Position numbers and translations under genes: made by a program
Origin: Calendula officinalis
Lineage: Eukaryota; Streptophyta; Magnoliopsida; Asterales; Asteraceae
Length of the DNA stretch: 64,000 nucleotides
Direction: 5' to 3'
NCBI GenBank assembly: GCA_963853835.1
Contig: OY970830.1
Location: 45,263,966-45,327,965, forward strand
Notes under the pieces: model-generated
Seen by the model: the letters and a program-made list of their open reading frames with translations, nothing else
Database searches by the model: none
What the model was told of the DNA's origin: nothing
Shown here: positions 33,473 through 45,710 of the stretch, piece after piece
How positions within the stretch are numbered: the first letter of the stretch is position 1
Layout of the letters: every line of letters begins with the position of its first letter

Positions 33473-35923
33473 TCGTGGGCATGAAACGGACACCCGAGCT
33501 GAAAGTTATGAATGTTTTGTATAGCACCTTTTGTCACACAATCTTGGATATTGAAGAGTTCAGGCCGAAGAGGGATGTTCGGGCCGAAGTCGTGTTCGGG
33601 CCGAAGTGGGATGTTCGGGCCGAAGTGGTGTTCGGGCCGAAGTTCAGTGTTCGGGCCGAGGATGATGTTCGGGCCGAGGTTGAAGTTCGGGTGGGGGCGG
33701 AGTTCGAGCCGAGGTTGAAGTTCGGGCCGAGGTTGAAGTTCGGGCCGAAATGAAGTTCGGGCCGGTAACAGTGAAGAGTTCGGGCCGAACTTGTTCTTGG
33801 CAGTGACGAACGAACCAGCTATTTTGGTTACTCGTAGGCGTGAAACGGACACCCGAGCTGAAAGTTATGAATGTTTTAGTATAACACCTTTTGTCACACA
33901 ATCTTGGATATTGAAGAGTTCGGGCCGAAGAGGGATGTTCGGGCCGAAGTGGTGTTCGGGCCGAAGTGGGAAGTGGTGTTCGGGCCGAAGTGGTGTTCGG
34001 GCCGAAGTTCGGTGTTCGGGCCGAGGATGATGTTCGGGCCGAGGTTGAAGTTCGGGCCGAGGTCGGAGTTCGGGCCGAGGTTGAAGTTCGGGCCGAGGTT
34101 GAAGTTCGGGCCGGGAACTGTGAAGAGTTCGGGCCGAACTTGTTCTTGGCAGTGACGAACGAACCAGCTATTTTGGTTACTCGTGGGCGTGAAATGGACA
34201 CCCGAGCTGAAAGTTATGAATGTTTTAGTATAGCACCTTTTGTCACACAATCTTGGATATTGAAGAGTTCGGGCCGAAGAGGGATGTTCGGGCCGAAGTC
34301 GTGTTCGGGCCGAAGTGGGATGTTCGGGCCGAAGTGGTGTTCGGGCCGAAGTTCGGTGTTCGGGCCGAGGATGATGTTCGGGCCGAGGTTGAAGTTCGAG
34401 CCGAGGTCGGAGTTCGGGCCGAGGTTGAAGTTCGGACCGAGGTTGAAGTTCGGGCCGAAAATGAAGTTCGGGCCGGGAACAGTGAAGAGTTCGGGCCGAA
34501 CTTGTTCTTGGCAGTGACGAACGAACCAGCTATTTTGGTTACTCGTGGGCGTGAAACGGACACCCGAGCTGAAAGTTATGAATGTTTTAGTATAACACCT
34601 TTTGTCACACAATCTTGGATATTGAAGAGTTCGGGCCGAAGAGGGATGTTCGGGCCGAAGTGGTGTTCGGGCCGAAGTGGGAAGTCGTGTTCGGGCCGAA
34701 GTTCGGTGTTCGGGCCGAGGATGATGTTCGGGCCGAGGTTGAAGTTCGGGCCGAGGTCGGAGTTCGGGCCGAGGTTGAAGTTCGGGCCGAGGTTGAAGTT
34801 CGGGCCGGAAACAGTGAAGAGTTCGAGCCGAACTTGTTCTTGGCAGTGACGAACGAACCAACTATTTTGGTTACTCGTGGGCGTGAAACGGACACCCGAG
34901 CTGAAAGTTATGAATGTTTTAGTATAACACCTTTTGTCACACAATATTGGATATTGAAGAGTTCGGGCCGAAGAGGGATGTTCGGGCCGAAGTGGTGTTC
35001 GGGCCCAAGTGGGATGTTCGGGCCGAAGTGGTGTTCGGACCGAAGTGGTGTTCGGGCCGAAGTTCGGTGTTCGGGCCGAGGATGATGTTCGGGCCGAGGT
35101 TGAAGTTCGGGCCGAGGTCGGAGTTCGGGCCGAGGTTGAAGTTCGGGCCGAGGTTGAAGTTCAGGCCGGGAACAGTGAAGAGTTCGGGCCGAACTTATTC
35201 TTGGCAGTGACGAACGAACCAGCTATTTTGGTTACTCGTGGGCGTGAAACGGACACCCGAGCTGAAAGTTATGAATGTTTTAGTATAGCACCTTTTGTCA
35301 CACAATCTTGGATATTGAAGAGTTCGGGCCGAAGAGGGATGTTCGGGCCGAAGTCGTGTTCGGGCCGAAGTGGGATGTTCGGGCCTAAGTGGTGTTCGGG
35401 CCGAAGTTCGGTGTTCGGGCCGAGGATGATGTTCGGGCCGAGGTTGAAGTTCGGGCCGAGGTCGGAGTTCGAGCCGAGGTTGAAGTTCGGGCCGAAAATG
35501 AAGTTCGGGCCGGTAACAGTGAAGAGTTCGGGCCGAACTTGTTCTTGGCAGTGACGAACGAACCAGCTATTTTGGTTACTCGTGGGCGTGAAACGGACAC
35601 CCGAGCTGAAAGTTATGAATGTTTTAGTATAACACCTTTTGTCACACAATCTTGGATATTGAAGAGTTCGGGCCGAAGAGGGATGTTCGGGCCGAAGTGG
35701 TGTTCGGGCCGAAGTGGGATGTTCGGGCCGAAGTGGTGTTCGGGCCGAAGTTCGGTGTTCGGGCCGAGGATGATGTTCGGGCCGAGGTTGAAGTTCGGGC
35801 CGAGGTCGGAGTTCGGGCCGAGGTTGAAGTTCGGGCCGAGGTTGAAGTTCGGGCCGGGAACAGTGAAGAGTTCGGGCCGAACTTATTCTTGGCAGTGACG
35901 AACGAACCAGCTATTTTGGTTAC
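33473..35923 (+). repeat. Domain F, HOR copy F2 (7 units, 2,451 bp)
   Basis: Units start at 33473, 33832, 34181, 34543, 34875, 35236 and 35580 (359, 349, 362, 332, 361, 344, 344 bp). The first unit has a one-base loss in the core (GTTTTGTATAG near 33514) and a garbled subrepeat GGGTGGGGGCGGAG. The second unit has GGGAACTGTG. The fourth has GGGAAGTCGTG and TTCGAGCCGAAC. Confidence 0.93.
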
Positions 35924-38339
35924 TCGTGGGCGTGAAACGGACACCCGAGCTGAAAGTTATGAATGTTTTGTATAGCACCTTTTGTCACACAATCTTGGAT
36001 ATTGAAGAGTTCAGGCCGAAGAGGGATGTTCGGGCCGAAGTCGTGTTCGGGCCGAAGTGGGATGTTCGGGCCGAAGTGGTGTTCGGGCCGAAGTTCAGTG
36101 TTCGGGCCGAGGATGATGTTCGGGCCGAGGTTGAAGTTCGGGTGAGGGCGGAGTTCGAGCCGAGGTTGAAGTTCGGGCCGAGGTTGAAGTTCGGGCCGAA
36201 ATGAAGTTCGGGCCGGTAACAGTGAAGAGTTCGGGCCGAACTTGTTCTTGGCAGTGACGAACGAACCAGCTATTTTGGTTACTCGTAGGCGTGAAACGGA
36301 CACCCGAGCTGAAAGTTATGAATGTTTTAGTATAACACCTTTTGTCACACAATCTTGGATATTGAAGAGTTCGGGCCGAAGAGGGATGTTCGGGCCGAAG
36401 TGGTGTTCGGGCCGAAGTGGGAAGTGGTGTTCGGGCCGAAGTGGTGTTCGGGCCGAAGTTCGGTGTTCGGGCCGAGGATGATGTTCGGGCCGAGGTTGAA
36501 GTTCGGGCCGAGGTCGGAGTTCGGGCCGAGGTTGAAGTTCGGGCCGAGGTTGAAGTTCGGGCCGGGAACTGTGAAGAGTTCGGGCCGAACTTGTTCTTGG
36601 CAGTGACGAACGAACCAGCTATTTTGGTTACTCGTGGGCGTGAAATGGACACCCGAGCTGAAAGTTATGAATGTTTTAGTATAGCACCTTTTGTCACACA
36701 ATCTTGGATATTGAAGAGTTCGGGCCGAAGAGGGATGTTCGGGCCGAAGTGGGATGTTCGGGCCGAAGTGGTGTTCGGGCCGAAGTTCGGTGTTCGGGCC
36801 GAGGATGATGTTCGGGCCGAGGTTGAAGTTCGAGCCGAGGTCGGAGTTCGGGCCGAGGTTGAAGTTCGGACCGAGGTTGAAGTTCGGGCCGAAAATGAAG
36901 TTCGGGCCGGGAACAGTGAAGAGTTCGGGCCGAACTTGTTCTTGGCAGTGACGAACGAACCAGCTATTTTGGTTACTCGTGGGCGTGAAACGGACACCCG
37001 AGCTGAAAGTTATGAATGTTTTAGTATAACACCTTTTGTCACACAATCTTGGATATTGAAGAGTTCGGGCCGAAGAGGGATGTTCGGGCCGAAGTGGTGT
37101 TCGGGCCGAAGTGGGAAGTCGTGTTCGGGCCGAAGTTCGGTGTTCGGGCCGAGGATGATGTTCGGGCCGAGGTTGAAGTTCGGGCCGAGGTCGGAGTTCG
37201 GGCCGAGGTTGAAGTTCGGGCCGAGGTTGAAGTTCGGGCCGGAAACAGTGAAGAGTTCGAGCCGAACTTGTTCTTGGCAGTGACGAACGAACCAACTATT
37301 TTGGTTACTCGTGGGCGTGAAACGGACACCCGAGCTGAAAGTTATGAATGTTTTAGTATAACACCTTTTGTCACACAATATTGGATATTGAAGAGTTCGG
37401 GCCGAAGAGGGATGTTCGGGCCGAAGTGGTGTTCGGGCCCAAGTGGGATGTTCGGGCCGAAGTGGTGTTCGGACCGAAGTGGTGTTCGGGCCGAAGTTCG
37501 GTGTTCGGGCCGAGGATGATGTTCGGGCCGAGGTTGAAGTTCGGGCCGAGGTCGGAGTTCGGGCCGAGGTTGAAGTTCAGGCCGGGAACAGTGAAGAGTT
37601 CGGGCCGAACTTATTCTTGGCAGTGACGAACGAACCAGCTATTTTGGTTACTCGTGGGCGTGAAACGGACACCCGAGCTGAAAGTTATGAATGTTTTAGT
37701 ATAGCACCTTTTGTCACACAATCTTGGATATTGAAGAGTTCGGGCCGAAGAGGGATGTTCGGGCCGAAGTCGTGTTCGGGCCGAAGTGGGATGTTCGGGC
37801 CTAAGTGGTGTTCGGGCCGAAGTTCGGTGTTCGGGCCGAGGATGATGTTCGGGCCGAGGTTGAAGTTCGGGCCGAGGTCGGAGTTCGAGCCGAGGTTGAA
37901 GTTCGGGCCGAAAATGAAGTTCGGGCCGGTAACAGTGAAGAGTTCGGGCCGAACTTGTTCTTGGCAGTGACGAACGAACCAGCTATTTTGGTTACTCGTG
38001 GGCGTGAAACGGACACCCGAGCTGAAAGTTATGAATGTTTTAGTATAACACCTTTTGTCACACAATCTTGGATATTGAAGAGTTCGGGCCGAAGAGGGAT
38101 GTTCGGGCCGAAGTGGTGTTCGGGCCGAAGTGGGATGTTCGGGCCGAAGTGGTGTTCGGGCCGAAGTTCGGTGTTCGGGCCGAGGATGATGTTCGGGCCG
38201 AGGTTGAAGTTCGGGCCGAGGTCGGAGTTCGGGCCGAGGTTGAAGTTCGGGCCGAGGTTGAAGTTCGGGCCGGGAACAGTGAAGAGTTCGGGCCGAACTT
38301 ATTCTTGGCAGTGACGAACGAACCAGCTATTTTGGTTAC
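35924..38339 (+). repeat. Domain F, HOR copy F3 (7 units, 2,416 bp)
   Basis: Units start at 35924, 36283, 36632, 36977, 37309, 37652 and 37996 (359, 349, 345, 332, 343, 344, 344 bp). It matches F2 base for base over long stretches. It is 35 bp shorter because unit 36632 lost one 17-mer and unit 37309 lost one 18-mer. The core deletion GTTTTGTATAG recurs near 35965. Confidence 0.93.
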
Positions 38340-40446
38340 TCGTGGGCGTGAAACGGACACCCGAGCTGAAAGTTATGAATGTTTTGTATAGCACCTTTTG
38401 TCACACAATCTTGGATATTGAAGAGTTCAGGCCGAAGAGGGATGTTCGGGCCGAAGTCGTGTTCGGGCCGAAGTGGGATGTTCGGGCCGAAGTGGTGTTC
38501 GGGCCGAAGTTCAGTGTTCGGGCCGAGGATGATGTTCGGGCCGAGGTTGAAGATCGGGTGAGGGCGGAGTTCGAGCCGAGGTTGAAGTTCGGGCCGAGGT
38601 TGAAGTTCGGGCCGAAATGAAGTTCGGGCCGGTAACAGTGAAGAGTTCGGGCCGAACTTGTTCTTGGCAGTGACGAACGAACCAGCTATTTTGGTTACTC
38701 GTAGGCGTGAAACGGACACCCGAGCTGAAAGTTATGAATGTTTTAGTATAACACCTTTTGTCACACAATCTTGGATATTGAAGAGTTCGGGCCGAAGAGG
38801 GATGTTCGGGTCGAAGTGGTGTTCGGGCCGAAGTGGGAAGTGGTGTTCGGGCCGAAGTGGTGTTCGGGCCGAAGTTCGGTGTTCGGGCCGAGGATGATGT
38901 TCGGGCCGAGGTTGAAGTTCGGGCCGAGGTCGGAGTTCGGGCCGAGGTTGAAGTTCGGGCCGAGGTTGAAGTTCGGGCCGGGAACTGTGAAGAGTTCGGG
39001 CCGAACTTGTTCTTGGCAGTGACGAACGAACCAGCTATTTTGGTTACTCGTGGGCGTGAAATGGACACCCGAGCTGAAAGTTATGAATGTTTTAGTATAG
39101 CACCTTTTGTCACACAATCTTGGATATTGAAGAGTTCGGGCCGAAGAGGGATGTTCGGGCCGAAGTCGTGTTCGGGCCGAAGTGGGATGTTCGGGCCGAA
39201 GTGGTGTTCGGGCCGAAGTTCGGTGTTCGGGCCGAGGATGATGTTCGGGCCGAGGTTGAAGTTCGAGCCGAGGTCGGAGTTCGGGCCGAGGTTGAAGTTC
39301 GGACCGAGGTTGAAGTTCGGGCCGAAAATGAAGTTCGGGCCGGGAACAGTGAAGAGTTCGGGCCGAACTTGTTCTTGGCAGTGACGAACGAACCAGCTAT
39401 TTTGGTTACTCGTGGGCGTGAAACGGACACCCGAGCTGAAAGTTATGAATGTTTTAGTATAACACCTTTTGTCACACAATCTTGGATATTGAAGAGTTCG
39501 GGCCGAAGAGGGATGTTCGGGCCGAAGTGGTGTTCGGGCCGAAGTGGGAAGTCGTGTTCGGGCCGAAGTTCGGTGTTCTGGCCGAGGATGATGTTCGGGC
39601 CGAGGTTGAAGTTCGGGCCGAGGTCGGAGTTCGGGCCGAGGTTGAAGTTCGGGCCGAGGTTGAAGTTCGGGCCGGGAACAGTGAAGAGTTCGGGCCGAAC
39701 TTGTTCTTGGCAATGACGAACGAACCAGTTATTTTGGTTACTCGTGGGCGTGAAACGGACACCCGAGCTGAAAGTTATGATTGTTTTAGTATAACACCTT
39801 TTGTCACACAATATTGGATATTGAAGAGTTCGGGACGAAGAGGGATGTTCGGGCCGAAGTGGTGTTCGGGCCGAAGTGGGATGTTCGGGCCGAAGTGGTG
39901 TTCGGGCCGAAGTGGTGTTCGGGCCGAAGTTCGGTGTTCGGGCCGAGGATGATGTTCGGGCCGAGGTTGAAGTTCGGGCCGAGGTCGGAGTTCGGGCCGA
40001 GGTTGAAGTTCGGGCCGAGGTTGAAGTTCGGGCCGGGAACAGTGAAGAGTTCGGGCCGAACTTATTCTTGGCAGTGACGAACGAACCAGCTATTTTGGTT
40101 ACTCGTGGGCGTGAAACGGACACCCGAGCTGAAAGTTATGAATGTTTTAGTATAGCACCTTTTGTCACACAATCTTGGATATTGAAGAGTTCGGGCCGAA
40201 GAGGGATGTTCGGGCCGAAGTCGTGTTCGGGCCGAAGTGGGATGTTCGGGCCTAAGTGGTGTTCGGGCCGAAGTTCGGTGTTCGGGCCGAGGATGATGTT
40301 CGGGCCGAGGTTGAAGTTCGTGCCGAGGTCGGAGTTCGAGCCGAGGTTGAAGTTCGGGCCGAGGTTGAAGTTTGGGCCGGTAACAGTGAAGAGTTCGGGC
40401 CGAACTTGTTCTTGGCAGTGACGAACGAACCAGCTATTTTGGTTAC
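38340..40446 (+). repeat. Domain F, HOR copy F4 (6 of 7 units, 2,107 bp)
   Basis: Units start at 38340, 38699, 39048, 39410, 39742 and 40103 (359, 349, 362, 332, 361, 344 bp). The GTTTTGTATAG deletion recurs near 38381. The unit at 36632 keeps its full 362-bp counterpart here, so F4 did not arise from F3 alone. From unit 39410 onward the copy drifts from F2/F3 (TTCTGGCC, GAATGACGAACGAACCAGTT-like changes near 39710-39730), and the seventh unit is replaced by a 349-bp unit of domain G type. Confidence 0.88.
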
Positions 40447-41867
40447 TCGTGGGCGTGAAACGGACACCCGAGCTGAAAGTTATGAATGTTTTAGTATAAC
40501 ACCTTTTGTCACACAATCTTGGATATTGAAGAGTTCGGGCCGAAGAGGGATGTTCGTGCCGAAGTGGTGTTCGGGCCGAAGTGGGAAGTGGTGTTCGGGC
40601 CGAAGTGGTGTTCGGGCCGAAGTTCGGTGTTCGGGCCGAGGATGATGTTCGGGCCGAGGTTGAAGTTCGGGCCGAGGTCGGAGTTCGGGCCAAGGTTGAA
40701 GTTCGGGCCGAGGTTGAAGTTCGGGCCGGGAACAGTGAAGAGTTCGGGCCGAACTTATTCTTGGCAGTGACGAACGAACCAGCTATTTTGGTTACTCGTG
40801 GGCGTGAAACGGACACCCGAGCTGAAAGTTATGAATGTTTTAGTATAGCACCTTTTGTCACACAATCTTAGATATTGAAGAGTTCGGGCCGAAGAGGGAT
40901 GTTCGGGCCGAAGTCGTGTTCGGGCCGAAGTGGGATGTTGTGGCCTAAGTGGTGTTCGGGCCGAAGTTCGGTGTTCGGGCCGAGGATGATGTTCGGGCCG
41001 AGGTTGAAGTTCGGGCCGAGGTCGGAGTTCGAGCCGAGGTTGAAGTTCGGGCCGAGGTTGAAGTTCGGGCCGAAAATGAAGTTCGGGCCGGTAACAGTGA
41101 AGAGTTCGGGCCGAACTTGTTCTTGGCAGTGACGAACGAACCAGCTATTTTGGTTACTCGTGGGCGTGAAACGGACACCCGAGCTGAAAGTTATGAATGT
41201 TTTAGTATAACACCTTTTGTCACACAATCTTGGATATTGAAGAGTTCGGGCCGAAGAGGGATGTTCGGGCCGAAGTGGTGTTCGGGCCGAAGTGGGAAGT
41301 GGTGTTCGGGCCGAAGTGGTGTTCGGGCCGAAGTTCGGTGTTCGGGCCGAGGATGATGTTCGGGCCGAGGTTGAAGTTCGGGCCGAGGTCGGAGTTCGGG
41401 CCGAGGTTGAAGTTCGGGCCGAGGTTGAAGTTCGGGCTGGGAACAGTGAAGATTTCGGGCCGAACTTGTTCTTGGCAGTGACGAACGAACCAACTATTTT
41501 GGTTACTCGTGGGCGTGAAACGGACACCCGAGCTGAAAGTTATGAATGTTTTAGTATAACACCTTTTGTCACACAATATTGGATATTGAAGAGTTCGGGC
41601 CGAAGAGGGATGTTCGGGCCGAAGTGGTGTTCGGGCCGAAGTGGGATGTTCGGGCCGAAGTGGTGTTCGGGCCGAAGTGGTTTTCGGGCCGAAGTTCGGT
41701 GTTCGGGCCGAGGATGATGTTCGGGCCGAGGTTGAAGTTCGGGCCGAGGTCGGAGTTCGGGCCGAGGTTGAAGTTCGGGCCGAGGTTGAAGTTCGGGCCG
41801 GGAACAGTGAAGAGTTCGGGCCGAACTTATTCTTGGCAGTGACGAACGAACCAGCTATTTTGGTTAC
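40447..41867 (+). repeat. Domain G, lead-in units G0 (4 units)
   Basis: Units start at 40447, 40796, 41158 and 41507 (349, 362, 349, 361 bp). The 362-bp unit has GGGCCTAAGTGG (as GTGGCCTAAGTGG here), a mark that recurs in 43244, 45349, 49213, 52414 and 55946. The 349-bp unit at 41158 has GGGCTGGGAACAG, a mark that recurs in 46746, 49574 and 52775. These are the building blocks of the later domain G HORs in a simpler order. Confidence 0.87.
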
Positions 41868-43972
41868 TCGTGGGCGTGAAACGGACACCCGAGCTGAAAG
41901 TTATGAATGTTTTAGTATAGCACCTTTTGTCACACAATCTTGGATATTGAAGAGTTCGGGCCGAAGAGGGATGTTCGGGCCGAAGTCGTGTTCGGGCCGA
42001 AGTGGGATGTTCGGGCCGAAGTGGTGTTCGGGCCGAAGTTCGGTGTTCGGGCCGAGGATGATGTTCGGGCCGAGGTTGAAGTTCGGGTCGAGGGCGGAGT
42101 TCGAGCCGAGGTTGAAGTTCGGGCCGAGGTTGAAGTTCGGGCCGAAATGAAGTTCGGGCCGGTAACAGTGAAGAGTTCGGGCCGAACTTGTTCTTGGCAG
42201 TGACGAACGAACCAGCTATTTTGGTTACTCGTAGGCGTGAAACGGACACCCGAGCTGAAAGTTATGAGTGTTTTAGTATAACACCTTTTGTCACACAATC
42301 TTGGATATTGAAGAGTTCGGGCCGAAGAGGGATGTTCGGGCCGAAGTGGTGTTCGGGCCGAAGTGGGAAGTGGTGTTCGGGCCGAAGTGGTGTTCGGGCC
42401 GAAGTTCGGTGTTCGGGCCGAGGATGATGTTCGGGCCGAGGTTGAAGTTCGGGCCGAGGTCGGAGTTCGGGCCGAGGTTGATGTTCGGGCCGGGAACAGT
42501 GAAGAGTTCGGGCCGAACTTGTTCTTGGCAGTGACGAACGAACCAACTATTTTGGTTACTCGTGGGCGTGAAATGGACACCCGAGCTGAAAGTTATGAAT
42601 GTTTTAGTATAGCACCTTTTGTCACACAATCTTGGATATTGAAGAGTTCGGGCCGAAGAGGGATGTTCGGGCCGAAGTCGTGTTCGGGCCGAAGTGGGAA
42701 GTGGTGTTCGGGCCGAAGTGGTGTTCGGGCCGAAGTTCGGTGTTCGGGCCGAGGATGATGTTCGTTGAAGTTCGGGCCGAGGTCGAAGTTCGGGCCGAGG
42801 TTGAAGTTCGGGCCGGGAACAGTGAAGAGCTCGGGCCGAACTTGTTCTTGGCAGTGACGAACGAACCAGCTATTTTGGTTACTCGTGGGCGTGAAACGGA
42901 CACCCGAGCTGAAAGTTATGAATGTTTTAGTATAACACCTTTTGTCACACAATATTGGATATTGAAGAGTTCGGGCCGAAAAGGGATGTTCGGGCCGAAG
43001 TGGTGTTCGGGCCGAAGTGGGATGTTCGGGCCGAAGTGGTGTTCGGGCCGAAGTGGTGTTCGGGCCGAAGTTCGGTGTTCGGGCCGAGGATGATGTTCGG
43101 GCCGAGGTTGAAGTTCGGGCCGAGGTCGGAGTTCGGGCCGAGGTTGAAGTTCGGGCCGAGGTTGAAGTTCGGGCCGGGAACAGTGAAGAGTTCGGGCCGA
43201 ACTTATTCTTGGCAGTGACGAACGAACCAGCTATTTTGGTTACTCGTGGGCGTGAAACGGACACCCGAGCTGAAAGTTATGAATGTTTTAGTATAGCACC
43301 TTTTGTCACACAATCTTGGATATTGAAGAGTTCGGGCCGAAGAGGGATGTTCGGGCCGAAGTCGTGTTCGGGCCGAAGTGGGATGTTCGGGCCTAAGTGG
43401 TGTTCGGGCCGAAGTTCGGTGTTCGGGCCGAGGATGATGTTCGGGCCGAGGTTGAAGTTCGGGCCGAGGTCGGAGTTCGAGCCGAGGTTGAAGTTCGGGC
43501 CGAGGTTGAAGTTCGGGCCGAAAATGAAGTTCGGGCCGGTAACAGTGAAGAGTTCGGGCCGAACTTGTTCTTGGCAGTGACGAACGAACCAGCTATTTTG
43601 GTTACTCGTGGGCGTGAAACGGACACCCGAGCTGAAAGTTATGAATGTTTTAGTATAACACCTTTTGTCACACAATCTTGGATATTGAAGAGTTCGGGCC
43701 GAAGAGGGATGTTCGGGCCGAAGTGGTGTTCGGGCCGAAGTGGGAAGTGGTGTTCGGGCCGAAGTGGTGTTCGGGCCGAAGTTCGGTGTTCGGGCCGAGG
43801 ATGATGTTCGGGCCGAGGTTGAAGTTCGGGCCGAGGTCGGAGTTCGGGCCGAGGTTGAAGTTCGGGCCGAGGTTGAAGTTCGGGCCGAGGTTGAAGTTCG
43901 GGCTGGGAACAGTGAAGAGTTCGGGCCGAACTTGTTCTTGGCAGTGACGAACGAACCAGCTATTTTGGTTAC
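41868..43972 (+). repeat. Domain G, HOR copy G1 (6 units, 2,105 bp)
   Basis: Units start at 41868, 42229, 42560, 42883, 43244 and 43606 (361, 331, 323, 361, 362, 367 bp). The first unit has GTCGAGGGCGG and CCGAAATGAAG, as in domain F first units. The second starts CGTAGGCG and has ATGAGTG. The 323-bp unit has a tract deletion leaving GATGATGTTCGTTGAAG (near 42760-42775) plus GTGAAGAGCTC. The last unit carries one extra GGTTGAAG 18-mer. Confidence 0.92.
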
Positions 43973-45710
43973 TCGTGGGCGTGAAACGGACACCCGAGCT
44001 GAAAGTTATGAATGTTTTAGTATAGCACCTTTTGTCACACAATCTTGGATATTGAAGAGTTCGGGCCGAAGAGGGATGTTCGGGCCGAAGTCGTGTTCGG
44101 GCCGAAGTGGGATGTTCGGGCCGAAGTGGTGTTCGGGCCGAAGTTCGGTGTTCGGGCCGAGGATGATGTTCGGGCCGAGGTTGAAGTTCGGGTCGAGGGC
44201 GGAGTTCGAGCCGAGGTTGAAGTTCGGGCCGAGGTTGAAGTTCGGGCCGAAATGAAGTTCGGGCCGGTAACAGTGAAGAGTTCGGGCCGAACTTGTTCTT
44301 GGCAGTGACGAACGAACCAGCTATTTTGGTTACTCGTAGGCGTGAAACGGACACCCGAGCTGAAAGTTATGAGTGTTTTAGTATAACACCTTTTGTCACA
44401 CAATCTTGGATATTGAAGAGTTCGGGCCGAAGAGGGATGTTCGGGCCGAAGTGGTGTTCGGGCCGAAGTGGGAAGTGGTGTTCGGGCCGAAGTGGTGTTC
44501 GGGCCGAAGTTCGGTGTTCGGGCCGAGGATGATGTTCGGGCCGAGGTTGAAGTTCGGGCCGAGGTCGGAGTTCGGGCCGAGGTTGATGTTCGGGCCGGGA
44601 ACAGTGAAGAGTTCGGGCCGAACTTGTTCTTGGCAGTGACGAACGAACCAACTATTTTGGTTACTCGTGGGCGTGAAATGGACACCCGAGCTGAAAGTTA
44701 TGAATGTTTTAGTATAGCACCTTTTGTCACACAATCTTGGATATTGAAGAGTTCGGGCCGAAGAGGGATGTTCGGGCCGAAGTCGTGTTCGGGCCGAAGT
44801 GGGAAGTGGTGTTCGGGCCGAAGTGGTGTTCGGGCCGAAGTTCGGTGTTCGGGCCGAGGATGATGTTCGTTGAAGTTCGGGCCGAGGTCGAAGTTCGGGC
44901 CGAGGTTGAAGTTCGGGCCGGGAACAGTGAAGAGCTCGGGCCGAACTTGTTCTTGGCAGTGACGAACGAACCAGCTATTTTGGTTACTCGTGGGCGTGAA
45001 ACGGACACCCGAGCTGAAAGTTATGAATGTTTTAGTATAGCACCTTTTGTCACACAATATTGGATATTGAAGAGTTCGGGCCGAAAAGGGATGTTCGGGC
45101 CGAAGTGGTGTTCGGGCCGAAGTGGGATGTTCGGGCCGAAGTGGTGTTCGGGCCGAAGTGGTGTTCGGGCCGAAGTTCGGTGTTCGGGCCGAGGATGATG
45201 TTCGGGCCGAGGTTGAAGTTCGGGCCGAGGTCGGAGTTCGGGCCGAGGTTGAAGTTCGGGCCGAGGTTGAAGTTCGGGCCGGGAACAGTGAAGAGTTCGG
45301 GCCGAACTTATTCTTGGCAGTGACGAACGAACCAGCTATTTTGGTTACTCGTGGGCGTGAAACGGACACCCGAGCTGAAAGTTATGAATGTTTTAGTATA
45401 GCACCTTTTGTCACACAATCTTGGATATTGAAGAGTTCGGGCCGAAGAGGGATGTTCGGGCCGAAGTCGTGTTCGGGCCGAAGTGGGATGTTCGGGCCTA
45501 AGTGGTGTTCGGGCCGAAGTTCGGTGTTCGGGCCGAGGATGATGTTCGGGCCGAGGTTGAAGTTCGGGCCGAGGTCGGAGTTCGAGCCGAGGTTGAAGTT
45601 CGGGCCGAGGTTGAAGTTCGGGCCGAAAATGAAGTTCGGGCCGGTAACAGTGAAGAGTTCGGGCCGAACTTGTTCTTGGCAGTGACGAACGAACCAGCTA
45701 TTTTGGTTAC
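43973..45710 (+). repeat. Domain G, HOR copy G2 (5 units, 1,738 bp)
   Basis: Units start at 43973, 44334, 44665, 44988 and 45349 (361, 331, 323, 361, 362 bp), each exactly 2,105 bp after its G1 partner and sharing the GATGATGTTCGTTGAAG deletion and GTGAAGAGCTC. The only clear difference I noticed is TATAGCACC at about 45034, where G1 has TATAACACC. The 367-bp unit is absent. Confidence 0.93.
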
